This document shows positions 53,190 to 62,356 of a DNA stretch of 64,000 nt, piece after piece. Each line of letters begins with the position of its first letter. Position 1 is the first letter of the stretch. Source of the DNA: Mucilaginibacter sp. (GTDB taxonomy: Bacteria > Bacteroidota > Bacteroidia > Sphingobacteriales > Sphingobacteriaceae); NCBI RefSeq assembly GCF_028288225.1, contig NZ_JAQBOC010000061.1, positions 35,324 through 99,323 of the forward strand. The letters are read 5' to 3'. Both the position numbers and the translations under genes were made by a program. The notes beneath the pieces are model-generated. The model did not search any database. It had not been told where the DNA came from and saw only the letters and a program-made list of their open reading frames with translations.

Positions 53190-53606
53190 ATGGCATTATT
53201 TTCAAAAAAGGAAAAAGTTGCGTTGGACCTGCAATCCATATCAACATTAATAAGTGATGGGTGTATTTTTGATGGAAATCTGAAAGCGCCTTCCTATGTT
53301 CGTATTGATGGGCAGATAACCGGGGATGTAATAGTTGATGAAGGCCTGATTTTAGGCGAAAATGGATCGGTAATCGGTAACATTATCACCAAAGAAATGG
53401 TTGTTTACGGCGATGTAAACGGCAATATCCAAACCAATTCTCTCGAAATTAAAGCAACGGGTAAAGTTACCGGCGAGATAAGGACCCAAACCCTTACCGT
53501 TGAAAACGGCGCTGTTTATAACGGAATCCTTTCCATGACCCAAAACAATAAGTTGGCACAGGCTAATAAGCTGCCAAAGCATGAGCAAAAGGTTATTGAG
53601 GTTTAG
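53190..53606 (+). CDS. Bactofilin
   Basis: Protein of 138 residues with the right-handed beta-helix repeats of bactofilins (FDGNLKAPSYVRIDGQITGD, then GSVIGNIITKEMVVYGDVNG). It polymerises without nucleotides into membrane-linked filaments. The M23 gene just upstream suggests they act together in cell-wall shaping. Confidence 0.92.
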   Translation: MALFSKKEKVALDLQSISTLISDGCIFDGNLKAPSYVRIDGQITGDVIVDEGLILGENGSVIGNIITKEMVVYGDVNGNIQTNSLEIKATGKVTGEIRTQTLTVENGAVYNGILSMTQNNKLAQANKLPKHEQKVIEV

Positions 53607-53613
53607 GCGGACA

Positions 53614-53743
53614 GTTCATTAGTTCATTAGTGCAAAGTTCAATACCTTCTTATGGGGGATTAATTCAACCAGAATTCTGAAACGATAATGAGCCAACAGA
53701 TGATCCCGCAGGACAATACCAATGAACCATTAAACTAATGAAC
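53614..53743. repeat. Inverted repeat of GTTCATTA words
   Basis: GTTCATTAGTTCATTAG (53614-53630) pairs with CTAATGAAC and AATGAACC at 53721-53743. It lies between the bactofilin and ahcY genes. Confidence 0.6.
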
Positions 53744-53851
53744 GTTCCGGACTTGCCATATGACAACTTCGTAATGCAATAGGTCCAACTTGTACGGGCA
53801 AATTTCATTTTGATGAACCTATGCCTTACCTTTGGAAAAAAACAAAAAACT

Positions 53852-55168
53852 ATGTCATCAGTAGAGACCGCTTATACCAAATACAAGGTAAAAGACTTTT
53901 CATTGGCTCAATGGGGTCGAAAAGAAATTGAATTAGCCGAAGCTGAAATGCCTGGCTTAATGGCTTTACGTAAAGAGTATGGCCCGTCAAAAGCATTAAA
54001 AGGTGCTCGTATTGCCGGCTGTTTGCACATGACTATCCAGACTGCTGTGCTGATCGAAACATTGATCGAACTAGGTGCTGAAGTTACCTGGTCATCATGT
54101 AATATATTTTCAACGCAGGATCATGCTGCTGCTGCCATTGCTGCTGCCGGTGTTTCTGTTTACGCCTGGAAAGGCATGAACGCCGAAGAGTTTGACTGGT
54201 GCATTGAGCAAACCTTATTTTTTGGTGAAGACCGCAAGCCATTGAACATGATATTGGATGATGGCGGCGATTTAACTAATATGGTTTTAGATAAATACCC
54301 TGAGCTTATTGGAGGTATTAAAGGTTTGTCAGAAGAAACTACTACAGGTGTACACCGCTTATATGAGCGCGTAAAAGCCGGTACGCTTCCAATGCCTGCC
54401 ATTAACGTTAACGACTCTGTTACCAAATCAAAATTTGATAATAAATACGGTTGCCGCGAATCATTGGTTGATGCCATCCGCCGTGCTACAGATGTAATGA
54501 TGGCCGGTAAAGTGGCTGTTGTTTGCGGTTATGGCGACGTAGGTAAAGGTTCTGCCGATTCATTACGTAATTCAGGTGTACGTGTTATTGTTACAGAAAT
54601 TGACCCTATATGCGCTTTACAGGCAGCTATGGAAGGCTTTGAAGTTAAGAAGCTTGACACCGCTATTACCGAAGCTGATATTGTAGTTACCGCAACGGGT
54701 AACAAAAACATTGTTCGCGAACAGCATTTCCGCGCTTTAAAGGATAAAGCCATTGTTTGTAACATTGGTCACTTTGACAACGAGATTGATATGGCCTGGT
54801 TAAACGGTGCTTATGGCAATACTAAAATTGAAATAAAGCCACAGGTTGATAAATATACCATTAATGGTAAAGATGTTATTGTTTTAGCTGAAGGCCGTTT
54901 GGTAAATTTAGGTTGCGCAACTGGTCACCCAAGCTTTGTAATGAGCAACTCGTTTACCAACCAAACTTTAGCTCAATTAGAACTTTGGAACAATGGTGAT
55001 AAATACGAAAACAAGGTTTACACCCTGCCAAAACACCTTGATGAAAAAGTTGCCCGTTTACACCTTGCCAAAATTGGTGTTGAGCTGGAAGTTTTAGACC
55101 AGGATCAGGCTGAATACATTGGCGTAACGGTTGATGGGCCGTTTAAACCAGAGTATTACCGTTACTAA
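53852..55168 (+). CDS. ahcY: Adenosylhomocysteinase
   Basis: Start taken at ATG 53852 (MSSVETAYTKYKVKDF), since the earlier ATG at 53810 adds 14 residues unlike the family. 438 residues. NAD site GYGDVGKGSA (about 225), CLHMTIQTAVLIETL substrate part and conserved NDSVTKSKFDNKYG with catalytic residues. It splits S-adenosylhomocysteine to adenosine and homocysteine. A strong terminator follows. Confidence 0.96.
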   Translation: MSSVETAYTKYKVKDFSLAQWGRKEIELAEAEMPGLMALRKEYGPSKALKGARIAGCLHMTIQTAVLIETLIELGAEVTWSSCNIFSTQDHAAAAIAAAGVSVYAWKGMNAEEFDWCIEQTLFFGEDRKPLNMILDDGGDLTNMVLDKYPELIGGIKGLSEETTTGVHRLYERVKAGTLPMPAINVNDSVTKSKFDNKYGCRESLVDAIRRATDVMMAGKVAVVCGYGDVGKGSADSLRNSGVRVIVTEIDPICALQAAMEGFEVKKLDTAITEADIVVTATGNKNIVREQHFRALKDKAIVCNIGHFDNEIDMAWLNGAYGNTKIEIKPQVDKYTINGKDVIVLAEGRLVNLGCATGHPSFVMSNSFTNQTLAQLELWNNGDKYENKVYTLPKHLDEKVARLHLAKIGVELEVLDQDQAEYIGVTVDGPFKPEYYRY

Positions 55169-55199
55169 TTGAGGTAAAAGCTTAAAGCTTAAATATATG

Positions 55200-55227
55200 G
55201 GAGCGGTGCCAGCCGCTCCTTTTTTTT
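55200..55227 (+). terminator. Rho-independent terminator of ahcY
   Basis: GGAGCGG (55200-55206) pairs with CCGCTCC (55213-55219), followed by 8 T. Confidence 0.92.
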
Positions 55228-55230
55228 GTG

Positions 55231-55400
55231 CTGCCGCGAGTTTAGCGTAGCGTAACTCGTGGTGCGGCATGTAGTAAGCTTTCAGCTTACGAGCCAAAAA
55301 GCATTTTATTGGTATTTTAGTATTAATACTATGAAGCTGAGAGCTTCAGCACTGCTATACGACGAGTTAGACGGTGCTAAACTCGCGGCAGCGGTGGGGA
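55231..55400. repeat. Composite GC-rich repeat with palindromes
   Basis: Copy 1 of a repeat at 55231-55270 (GCCGCGAGTTTAGCGTAG then CGTAACTCGTGGTGCGGC) and a diverged copy at 55361-55396 in opposite orientation flank two perfect palindromes, GTAAGCT-TTC-AGCTTAC (55274-55290) and GAAGCT-GAG-AGCTTC (55333-55347). A third copy is at 56274-56324. Confidence 0.7.
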
Positions 55401-55456
55401 AAAGCTCTTGCGGCAGTATGGGACGCGGCAGCGGCGGTTTCTTAAATTGCTTTTAG

Positions 55457-56149
55457 TTATCCTTTAAGCGGCAGTTTATTATGTTCTAAATATTCTTTTA
55501 CTTTATTATAATTTGTTATAGAATCAGGCTGTACGTCGCTTAGCGTCCTTTTAATAAGTTCATCGTAAATGGCAACCAGCTTTTCATAGTTAGGGTTATT
55601 TACAAGTTTTGCCACAATCAACCCTTTCATACAACGTTCATTGGTAGTGCTACCGATGTAAGCAGGGCTATGATCAAATGGCGGATTATTCATAAAATCG
55701 TCAAAGGCTCCAAGTGTACTAAACCTTTCAAAATAGGGTTTAGCTATTTTATTATAATAAATGTTTAGGATATCTACTGCATTAATTATATCATTATCTT
55801 TGACCAGCCATATACCCATACCGTCACCTTTTACTATTTTTCTTCCGTCCGGACTATAATATATTCTTTCGATCATTTCTTGGTTTAATGTCAAACCATG
55901 AGACTTGCCTAAAATTGATTCGTAGACATTTTCTATTCTCTTCTGCTTGATAAATAACCGTACACTCAATTCATAACTTCTGCTCCATGAAGTAAGTGGC
56001 ATATTGAATATATAAGTATAATCTCCTTTGCTGCAAAAAAACTCGTTATCTGTTTTTTTATACAAAAACCCATTATCAGTCATCAGCTTTCCAAAATGTA
56101 TTAAAATATATTCTTTGATATCTTTAACTTTTAACGTAATCTCTTTCAT
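55457..56149 (-). CDS. Unknown soluble protein
   Basis: Protein of 230 residues, no known motif recognised; text such as YELSVRLFIKQKRIENVYES and FFCSKGDYTYIFNMPL resembles DUF4304-like proteins, but weakly. It has no signal or membrane segment. It lies between two inverted copies of the GC-rich repeat. Confidence 0.55.
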   Translation of the reverse strand: MKEITLKVKDIKEYILIHFGKLMTDNGFLYKKTDNEFFCSKGDYTYIFNMPLTSWSRSYELSVRLFIKQKRIENVYESILGKSHGLTLNQEMIERIYYSPDGRKIVKGDGMGIWLVKDNDIINAVDILNIYYNKIAKPYFERFSTLGAFDDFMNNPPFDHSPAYIGSTTNERCMKGLIVAKLVNNPNYEKLVAIYDELIKRTLSDVQPDSITNYNKVKEYLEHNKLPLKG

Positions 56150-56273
56150 TTTAATTTATTAGCCGCCACCGGTAGTTGTTTTTAAGTTTGTTCTTTCTAC
56201 TTTTATACTATTTGTCTTAATGTCTTGTGTTTTTGCCACTTTATATCTTTTTGAGCCTTTAAATTTCCCTCCC

Positions 56274-56324
56274 CGCTGCCGCACCACGAGTTACGCTGCG
56301 CTAAACTCGCGGTAGCGCTGCCGC
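56274..56324. repeat. GC-rich repeat copy that forms the end of a gene
   Basis: The inverted copy of the 55231 repeat. It supplies the stop codon and about the last eight codons (AAALPRV) of the 56301-57317 gene. Confidence 0.7.
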
Positions 56325-57317
56325 AAACAATTCAAAATCATCAATATTCATTAAGATAGAACCGGCCTCTTTACTTGCTCCGTATAGTTTATCAACCTTT
56401 ACGGGCTCTTTAAATGTAATAAGCATGTTGCCGCTGTTTTTGCTTATGCCGCCCTTAAAAAAGGGATCGGCTGAATGATAATCATAAAGGATTTTTTCAA
56501 TTGAGTTGATATTACTTATGTTAGTGCAAACCCGCCAGCGAAGACCTGTACGCAAAATTATCTGTTCATCATTTATCAGCACCTTTCTTTTAATAACCGC
56601 AGACAGATCAGCAATAAAGAAAATAACGCCATAAAGCGATAGGACGGTAACTATATTGGCGGCTATATGGCTCCATTTCATTAATAAAAAATGAAATGCA
56701 ACAGTTTCTACCATAACTGCCGTTAGTAAAATGCACCAGATAGCAACGTATCCAAACTCTTTGTGGGTACTGAAAGAGCTGTTTGTTTTTATTGCAAGCG
56801 TTTCCTTGCGCCAAAAAAGCACGCCATACCTGAGTACGGCTAACTCTGACGCTATTATTTTTACAGCTGCGGATTCACCTATAACTTCGGCCATAGCAGC
56901 GCGTAAATTATAAATAGGATCGGTTAATAAGAGTTGATTGGCTTTATACGCTTTTCGTAATGTATTAAATTTAGAAACCGCATAAATAATAAAAAGAAGC
57001 TCGGCTACTGCGGTAAGCTTCCGGATCTGCAATATATAGTCTTTTTGATGTTGTGGAAGTACTAAATAAGCAAAGCTGCAGCAAAAACTGACCACAAATG
57101 CCATTCGCCTTACTGAAATTTTTAAAGGGCGTACTATGATAAAGTAATAAAGCGCAGGAAATGTAATTACAAAATCTGCCAGCAAACCATTGGCAACTTT
57201 ATTTTTAATGGTTAGCGGTACTGTGTGAAGGATGAATGTTCCGCCTAAAAATATCAATAAAGCTAAAACGGTGATCAGAATAATATTCCGGTTTGATTTG
57301 AGTAGGAGTGCTGCCAT
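56301..57317 (-). CDS. Polytopic membrane protein, unknown, with repeat-derived C-terminus
   Basis: Protein of 338 residues with about six membrane segments (LITVLALLIFLGGTFILHTV early, then several). Charged loops and a PH-like C-terminal region (ISNINSIEKILYDYHSADPF) resemble bacterial proteins with a membrane-linked bPH domain. The last seven or eight residues come from the inserted repeat. Function unknown. Confidence 0.6.
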   Translation of the reverse strand: MAALLLKSNRNIILITVLALLIFLGGTFILHTVPLTIKNKVANGLLADFVITFPALYYFIIVRPLKISVRRMAFVVSFCCSFAYLVLPQHQKDYILQIRKLTAVAELLFIIYAVSKFNTLRKAYKANQLLLTDPIYNLRAAMAEVIGESAAVKIIASELAVLRYGVLFWRKETLAIKTNSSFSTHKEFGYVAIWCILLTAVMVETVAFHFLLMKWSHIAANIVTVLSLYGVIFFIADLSAVIKRKVLINDEQIILRTGLRWRVCTNISNINSIEKILYDYHSADPFFKGGISKNSGNMLITFKEPVKVDKLYGASKEAGSILMNIDDFELFAAALPRV

Positions 57318-57599
57318 AAATTAAGTAAGGATAAGATCTACTTAGACTTAGAGCATTGAACTTTTCATTTGTTTCAGATTATTGCGATTTATATCAGTTA
57401 CACACCTAAAAATGTCCGTTCTTTAAAAACAAAAGTTTGTTGTTTTTGCCAGGGTTATGTTTACGATAAAAACTGTAAGATTTAAGAGCTTTGCTATTAA
57501 TCGTTTTAACTTTACAACTATGTATTGCACTTTTATTATTGTATGATAAAAGAACATAATAACCTGTATTTTTATATCTTGAACGGTACTTAATTAAAC
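57318..57599. other. AT-rich spacer between divergent genes
   Basis: It holds the promoter regions of the divergent membrane protein and GYF-RDD genes. No frame or repeat is convincing. Confidence 0.4.
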
Positions 57600-58226
57600 A
57601 TGACAAACGATTATTATATTTTAGTAGATGGTGAGCAAAGCGGCCCATTTAGTTATGATGAGTTAACTGAAATGGATCTTGATATCCACACAAGGGTGCT
57701 GTCCCCATTAGGCGATACCTGGCAGGACGCCTGCGACCTGCCAGAATTTTATCCTTATTTTGAATCGAGAGGGATCTATTTGCCTACGGGGGATAACCTG
57801 GCTTCATTTGGATGGCGGTTTTTAGCCTGGATTTTTGATTACCTGGTTGTTTCTTATTTAACCAGCTTTGTGGTTAAGGTTTTAGTATTAAAAAATGTAA
57901 TTCCGGTTGTACAATCATACGAAGCCTTGCTAAAAGCGCCGCGTGTTTTATTGATACTGCAGCTTAGCTTCAGTCTTACACTAATACTTTACAATTCAAT
58001 TTGTGAAGCATCACCACTGAAGGGCAGTATTGGAAAAAAATTATGCAGGCTGGTTGTTGTTGATATTAATGGTATGGGACTTAGCTATTTAAATTCGCTT
58101 TTACGGAGTGCAGGTAAAGCAATATCTATCTTTTTTCTTTATACGGGGTTTTTAAGCATCTTTTTTACTGAACACCGCCAGGCATTGCATGATATGCTTG
58201 CCAAAACCTATGTAGTAAAGCTATAG
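57600..58226 (+). CDS. GYF_2 and RDD domain protein, copy 1
   Basis: Protein of 208 residues: a GYF_2-like domain (YYILVDGEQSGPFSYDEL, 5-22) followed by an RDD membrane domain (SFGWRFLAWIFDYLVVSY) with the RDD Arg and Asp residues and three or four membrane segments. GYF_2 domains bind Pro-rich peptides. Convergent with copy 2. Confidence 0.85.
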   Translation: MTNDYYILVDGEQSGPFSYDELTEMDLDIHTRVLSPLGDTWQDACDLPEFYPYFESRGIYLPTGDNLASFGWRFLAWIFDYLVVSYLTSFVVKVLVLKNVIPVVQSYEALLKAPRVLLILQLSFSLTLILYNSICEASPLKGSIGKKLCRLVVVDINGMGLSYLNSLLRSAGKAISIFFLYTGFLSIFFTEHRQALHDMLAKTYVVKL

Positions 58227-58281
58227 TTTTTGGGATTCATAGTTGATGGTTCATAGCAGAAGGTGTAGTGGCTATGAACTA

Positions 58282-58905
58282 CTAAAATAATCTATCCTTC
58301 ACCACCAACGTACCGGCAACCATATCGTGCAGGCATTGCTGCTGTTTGTTGAAAAAGCTGAATAAGTAACCTATAAAAAAGGTGAGCACTGAAAGTAATT
58401 TGGCCAGGTTTCTACCGGCTGCGTGGACCGGGCTTATCCGGAAGCCCTGCATATCACAAACTTTTATTTTTAGGATCTGCTTGCCATAGGTTGCCTGTTT
58501 TGCAGAGCTTTCCATTATTATATGATAAATGAACTTTACTAAGGGTATTATGCCGAAAAGGCTGAAAACCATTACAAGGCGGGTAGCTTTGTCACTAACA
58601 AATAAGGTAACAATAAATACAATGATGATACACACGCCCGAAACAAAAAACCAATCGAGCGCAGACGCCATCAGGCGCTGATCAAAACTACCAAAATACT
58701 GAAGAACAAGCGCCTCGCGGCTAAAGCCTAAAAGTTCGCGTAGCTCAGCAATTTCATGAGCTTCTTTATAGTCGTCCATAGCGGCGGTTTTTAAAAAATC
58801 GCCCGGTTTTATTTTGCGTTGTTTTAACTGCTCAATGCTGAATGGCCCTTCAGGTTTGCCATTAACGACAAGAAAGTACATATTGGAGGGTTCCATACTT
58901 ATCAA
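58282..58905 (-). CDS. GYF_2 and RDD domain protein, copy 2
   Basis: Protein of 207 residues with the same order: GYF_2 (YFLVVNGKPEGPFSIEQL, near 10-27), then RDD (QRLMASALDWFFVSGVCIII). It converges on copy 1 with 55 bases between. Paralogs made by tandem inverted duplication. Start could be M1, M4 or M9 (first taken). Confidence 0.85.
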   Translation of the reverse strand: MISMEPSNMYFLVVNGKPEGPFSIEQLKQRKIKPGDFLKTAAMDDYKEAHEIAELRELLGFSREALVLQYFGSFDQRLMASALDWFFVSGVCIIIVFIVTLFVSDKATRLVMVFSLFGIIPLVKFIYHIIMESSAKQATYGKQILKIKVCDMQGFRISPVHAAGRNLAKLLSVLTFFIGYLFSFFNKQQQCLHDMVAGTLVVKDRLF

Positions 58906-58995
58906 AGTTAGGTTAAAACCTGTGTAAAACGGAAAGGTTGTAACGTTTATTTAACAACATTACAACCTTCCAACATTTTAACTTTACAACGTTAT

Positions 58996-59979
58996 TTAAT
59001 ACCTGTTTACCGTAAAGCCAGACAGGCCGCCGCTAATATGTATATGTATTTTGTTTTTGGCTGATGAAAAACCGGGAGTTTCGTAATTATTATCGCGGGT
59101 CTTATTAAAACCTTCAAAATCATTGCCAGATAAACCTGAATCTGTTTCAATGCTGCATGCCGCACTTTCAGGAATGCTCACCTCTACTCCAGATACGCCT
59201 GTTGAAATATCAACATTAGTTAGTAATAACGGTGCACCTAATTTAACATTAAAAGATGCCGCGCCGCCATGCAATTTAAGTTCCCTGACTTTAAATTTTG
59301 AAAGGTCGAAATCAACGCTTGCAGCTCCGGTTTCTACACTTATGTCCCAAACCGGATTTGGATTTAACCGCATATCTGCCCTGTTTTTGTCCGAATCGAA
59401 ATTTAAACCTTTACGGTCCTTCATTTTAAAATTAACCACGTAAACAGAATCCTCTTTACTGCTTGAGAAAGTATAACGGCTATCGCCATCCTTTGTTGAG
59501 GCGCTGAACAACTGATTGGTGGTATCAGATAAATTGTAAGCAGTACCGCCTCCGTTTATGTTAAGGCGTGCAAGTTTTATGCTGGCATTATAAGGCTCAT
59601 TAAATGCACCCTTGCTGCTCATTTTAAAATCAGACCTGCTGCTGTCGTTATCATCATCATAACCGTTGTTGCTGTCGTTATCATCAAAATCATCGTTACG
59701 GTAACTGAAATTATGACGGGGCCAAAAGTTATAACGTTCGCCAAAATTGCCAAAAAACAACAGGCCAAGGCCAATTACCAATACGCTTATTTTTATAACT
59801 GTTGCCCAAATTGATTTGTTATGTGCAAATACAAGGTTTACACCGGCAATAACTAAAAATATTGGCCACAGGTGAAATATATTATACCAACGGAAATGCA
59901 GTAATCCAAAATTACCCAGCAGGATGGCTGCTCCTATAAGTACCAGTATAGTGCCCGGAATTATTTTATCGTTTTTCAT
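58996..59979 (-). CDS. LiaF-like membrane protein with C-terminal beta domain
   Basis: Protein of 327 residues. Three or four N-terminal membrane segments of the LiaF/DUF5668 type (IIPGTILVLIGAAILLGNFG), an Asp/Asn/Ser-rich linker (about 92-116), then a beta-helix-like C-terminal domain (LKLHGGAASFNVKLGAPLLL). Such proteins tune stress signalling at the membrane. It follows the PspC gene, 42 bases apart, same strand. Confidence 0.75.
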   Translation of the reverse strand: MKNDKIIPGTILVLIGAAILLGNFGLLHFRWYNIFHLWPIFLVIAGVNLVFAHNKSIWATVIKISVLVIGLGLLFFGNFGERYNFWPRHNFSYRNDDFDDNDSNNGYDDDNDSSRSDFKMSSKGAFNEPYNASIKLARLNINGGGTAYNLSDTTNQLFSASTKDGDSRYTFSSSKEDSVYVVNFKMKDRKGLNFDSDKNRADMRLNPNPVWDISVETGAASVDFDLSKFKVRELKLHGGAASFNVKLGAPLLLTNVDISTGVSGVEVSIPESAACSIETDSGLSGNDFEGFNKTRDNNYETPGFSSAKNKIHIHISGGLSGFTVNRY

Positions 59980-60021
59980 CTTAATTTTATTTTAAGGTTA
60001 GCTCATTTCATGAGCCTGTAA

Positions 60022-60681
60022 TTATAAAGTTGGAGTGTTATCAGTTGTTGGTTTTTCCGGATCTTCAGCAGATGGCTCTTCGGCAGACGGTTCTTCAGCA
60101 GCAGGATCTTCTTTTTCCGGTGCAGTTGTCCAGTCTTGTTTTTGCCAGGCTTCTTTTCTTTGGCCCGATACGATCAGTGAGCCGCCAACAATAACCAATA
60201 TTATTGGCCATAACCTGCCAAAATCAAAATCGGGGATAAGATCAAATTCATCAATCAGGATTGCTGCTCCAATCATAATAAGCACCAAACCTATGATGAC
60301 ACCTGCATGAGATTTTTGTTTTGGAGTAGTATTCTCTACCGGATTGCCACCAAATGGATTGCCACCAAACGGGTTATCACCAAATGGATTGCCACCGAAA
60401 GGATTACCTGTTTGCTGTGGGTTATTAAACTGACCACCAGGCTGCTGAGGCGGAACGGTATAATCTACCGTAGGGTTATTGTAATTGTTATACAGGTAAC
60501 CCTTTTTAGGTAATACTATCCATAAAATAATATAAGTACCAAAGCCCACACCCATTATAAAAAAGGTGAAAGCAAATAACAGGCGCATAACAGTAACGTC
60601 CATGTCGAAATATTCTGCCAGGCCCGAACAAACACCACCAAACACTTTGTGGTATTCATCACGATATAGTTTTTTGTTCAT
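60022..60681 (-). CDS. PspC-domain protein with LiaF-like segment
   Basis: Protein of 219 residues. N-terminal PspC domain (KLYRDEYHKVFGGVCSGLAE, 4-23, and WIVLPKKG), a repeat region NPFGGNPFGDNPFGG (about 93-107), membrane segments of LiaF type, and a tail of (E)EPSAEEPSAEDP repeats. PspC proteins sense envelope stress with PspA/B relatives. The two repeats may vary in length between strains. Confidence 0.82.
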   Translation of the reverse strand: MNKKLYRDEYHKVFGGVCSGLAEYFDMDVTVMRLLFAFTFFIMGVGFGTYIILWIVLPKKGYLYNNYNNPTVDYTVPPQQPGGQFNNPQQTGNPFGGNPFGDNPFGGNPFGGNPVENTTPKQKSHAGVIIGLVLIMIGAAILIDEFDLIPDFDFGRLWPIILVIVGGSLIVSGQRKEAWQKQDWTTAPEKEDPAAEEPSAEEPSAEDPEKPTTDNTPTL

Positions 60682-60704
60682 TTTATTTTGTTTTTAGAGT
60701 TGAT

Positions 60705-61409
60705 TTATATTTGACCGAATGCCGGTTTTATTATTATTTCATCAACATTGGCCCCGGCGCTCATTTTATAAATATTTACAATAGCCGATGCAATGTCTTC
60801 AGGCAGTACCATTTTATCTTTATCTACCTCCATGCCCTTCCACGAGTCCGTTAATGTTGAGCCCGGTATAATAGCGGTTACTTTTACCCCGTATTGCTGC
60901 ATCTCAGTCCGCATTACTTTATTAAGACCTAACAGCGCAACCTTTGTTACACTATATGTACCTGCCTCAGCAATAGGGTTTAAAGATGCTATAGAACAGA
61001 TGGTGAATATGTGCCCCTCGCGTGCAGCTATCATAGTTTTGCCAAAATAACGGTACAGCTCATAGGCAGGCATCAGGTTGGTGTTTACATGTTTTTCAAG
61101 CGTTTCGTCTGCATCATCCAATATGCTGGAGTACTCATAAATGCCTGCATTATTTACAATTATGCTAATAAAGCCCAGTTGCTGCTCTGCCGCCCTTGCA
61201 AAATCCTGCAACTGCTGTTTTACGCTTACATCCACTACGGCGGTAAAGATCTTTATATTGGGATTTATAGCTGATAACTCATCTTTAAAGGCAACAAGGT
61301 CTTCACTGTGCCTTGAGCAAATGGCCAGGTTAATCCCTTCCTTTGCGAAAGCTATTGCTGTTGCCCTGCCCATGCCTTTTGTTGATGCTGTTATTAGCGC
61401 GTTTTTCAT
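60705..61409 (-). CDS. SDR family oxidoreductase
   Basis: Protein of 234 residues of the classic SDR fold: nucleotide loop TASTKGMGRA (7-16), NNAG (about 89), Ser, and YSVTK (active Tyr and Lys at about 153-157). Likely a 3-ketoacyl reductase or related enzyme. Substrate unknown. Confidence 0.88.
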   Translation of the reverse strand: MKNALITASTKGMGRATAIAFAKEGINLAICSRHSEDLVAFKDELSAINPNIKIFTAVVDVSVKQQLQDFARAAEQQLGFISIIVNNAGIYEYSSILDDADETLEKHVNTNLMPAYELYRYFGKTMIAAREGHIFTICSIASLNPIAEAGTYSVTKVALLGLNKVMRTEMQQYGVKVTAIIPGSTLTDSWKGMEVDKDKMVLPEDIASAIVNIYKMSAGANVDEIIIKPAFGQI

Positions 61410-61661
61410 TTGTTTTTTATTTAATGTTTGAAAGTTGAAATGTTATATGTTAATACCGTCAAACAATAATATCTAAAATCCCAATGTTATTATAAATCAA
61501 ATCTAAATTTAATATTAAGAGGCCGATTATTGCTTTTGGTAAAGCAGGTTAAATTTTCGGTAAACCGGGGTAAAAGAGCGGTGAAAAAAAGTACCCGCCC
61601 GGGTTTTCCAAAGCGGAAACAGGTGTAATTCCATTTCGTAACTTACAGCGTTAGATGCAAA

Positions 61662-62162
61662 TCAATATTTCGGCTTCGGTCTAAAGAAAAAATAGGTTTG
61701 GCTGCTATAGCTAAAAATAATAACCAAGGCTGTAGTTAAAACTTTTGACGGGGTAGGATACCATCCAAAATAATCGACAAATAGTTTTAAAAGCAGGTAA
61801 TTAAAAACAACACATATAAATACAACTACCAGGTATCGCATAAGCTGACTTCTGCGCCTTAACCCCGATTCCAGGAATACTACATAACGGTTAAGATAAA
61901 ACCCTGTTGGCAGGCTAAAGCAAAAAGCAAATATCAGCGATGCAATATGCGGGCTTAAGGTAAAATGGCCGATATCAAAATTGTGCTTTTTAAAAATGAA
62001 GTTATAACCAATTGAAAAAAGGCAGATATCAAATAAGGTATTTGCCCCACCACTGGCAGCATACCGGAAAGTTTGTAAAGGAATAATATTTTTAAAGGGC
62101 GTATAAAAGAAATCAATAGCAGATAAAATGAATTGCCTTAAGGAATGGTGGATGTGTTTCAT
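61662..62162 (-). CDS. GtrA family membrane protein
   Basis: Protein of 166 residues with four membrane segments and the GtrA pattern (FRYAASGGANTLFDICLF, then FCFSLPTGFYLNRYVVF). Family members help flip lipid-linked sugars for cell-surface glycans. No glycosyltransferase is beside it. Confidence 0.85.
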   Translation of the reverse strand: MKHIHHSLRQFILSAIDFFYTPFKNIIPLQTFRYAASGGANTLFDICLFSIGYNFIFKKHNFDIGHFTLSPHIASLIFAFCFSLPTGFYLNRYVVFLESGLRRRSQLMRYLVVVFICVVFNYLLLKLFVDYFGWYPTPSKVLTTALVIIFSYSSQTYFFFRPKPKY

Positions 62163-62356
62163 TTTACGCTGTATTTTTCAATTAAAATTTTGCCAAGGGT
62201 AATATTGCCCAAAACTAACTGTTTGTTATTTAGTTGTAATAACAATTATACGATCAATAATTTTATCACTGAAAAGGCATAATATTAATTAAGAGAACAG
62301 GCTTAATGCACTGTATTGCTTAAAACCGTATTTTTAGCACAATTTTAATTATTTAA

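Noticed and set aside
55259..55456. 65-codon plus-strand frame
   Set aside because: It is made of the composite repeat 55231-55400 and has no protein character.
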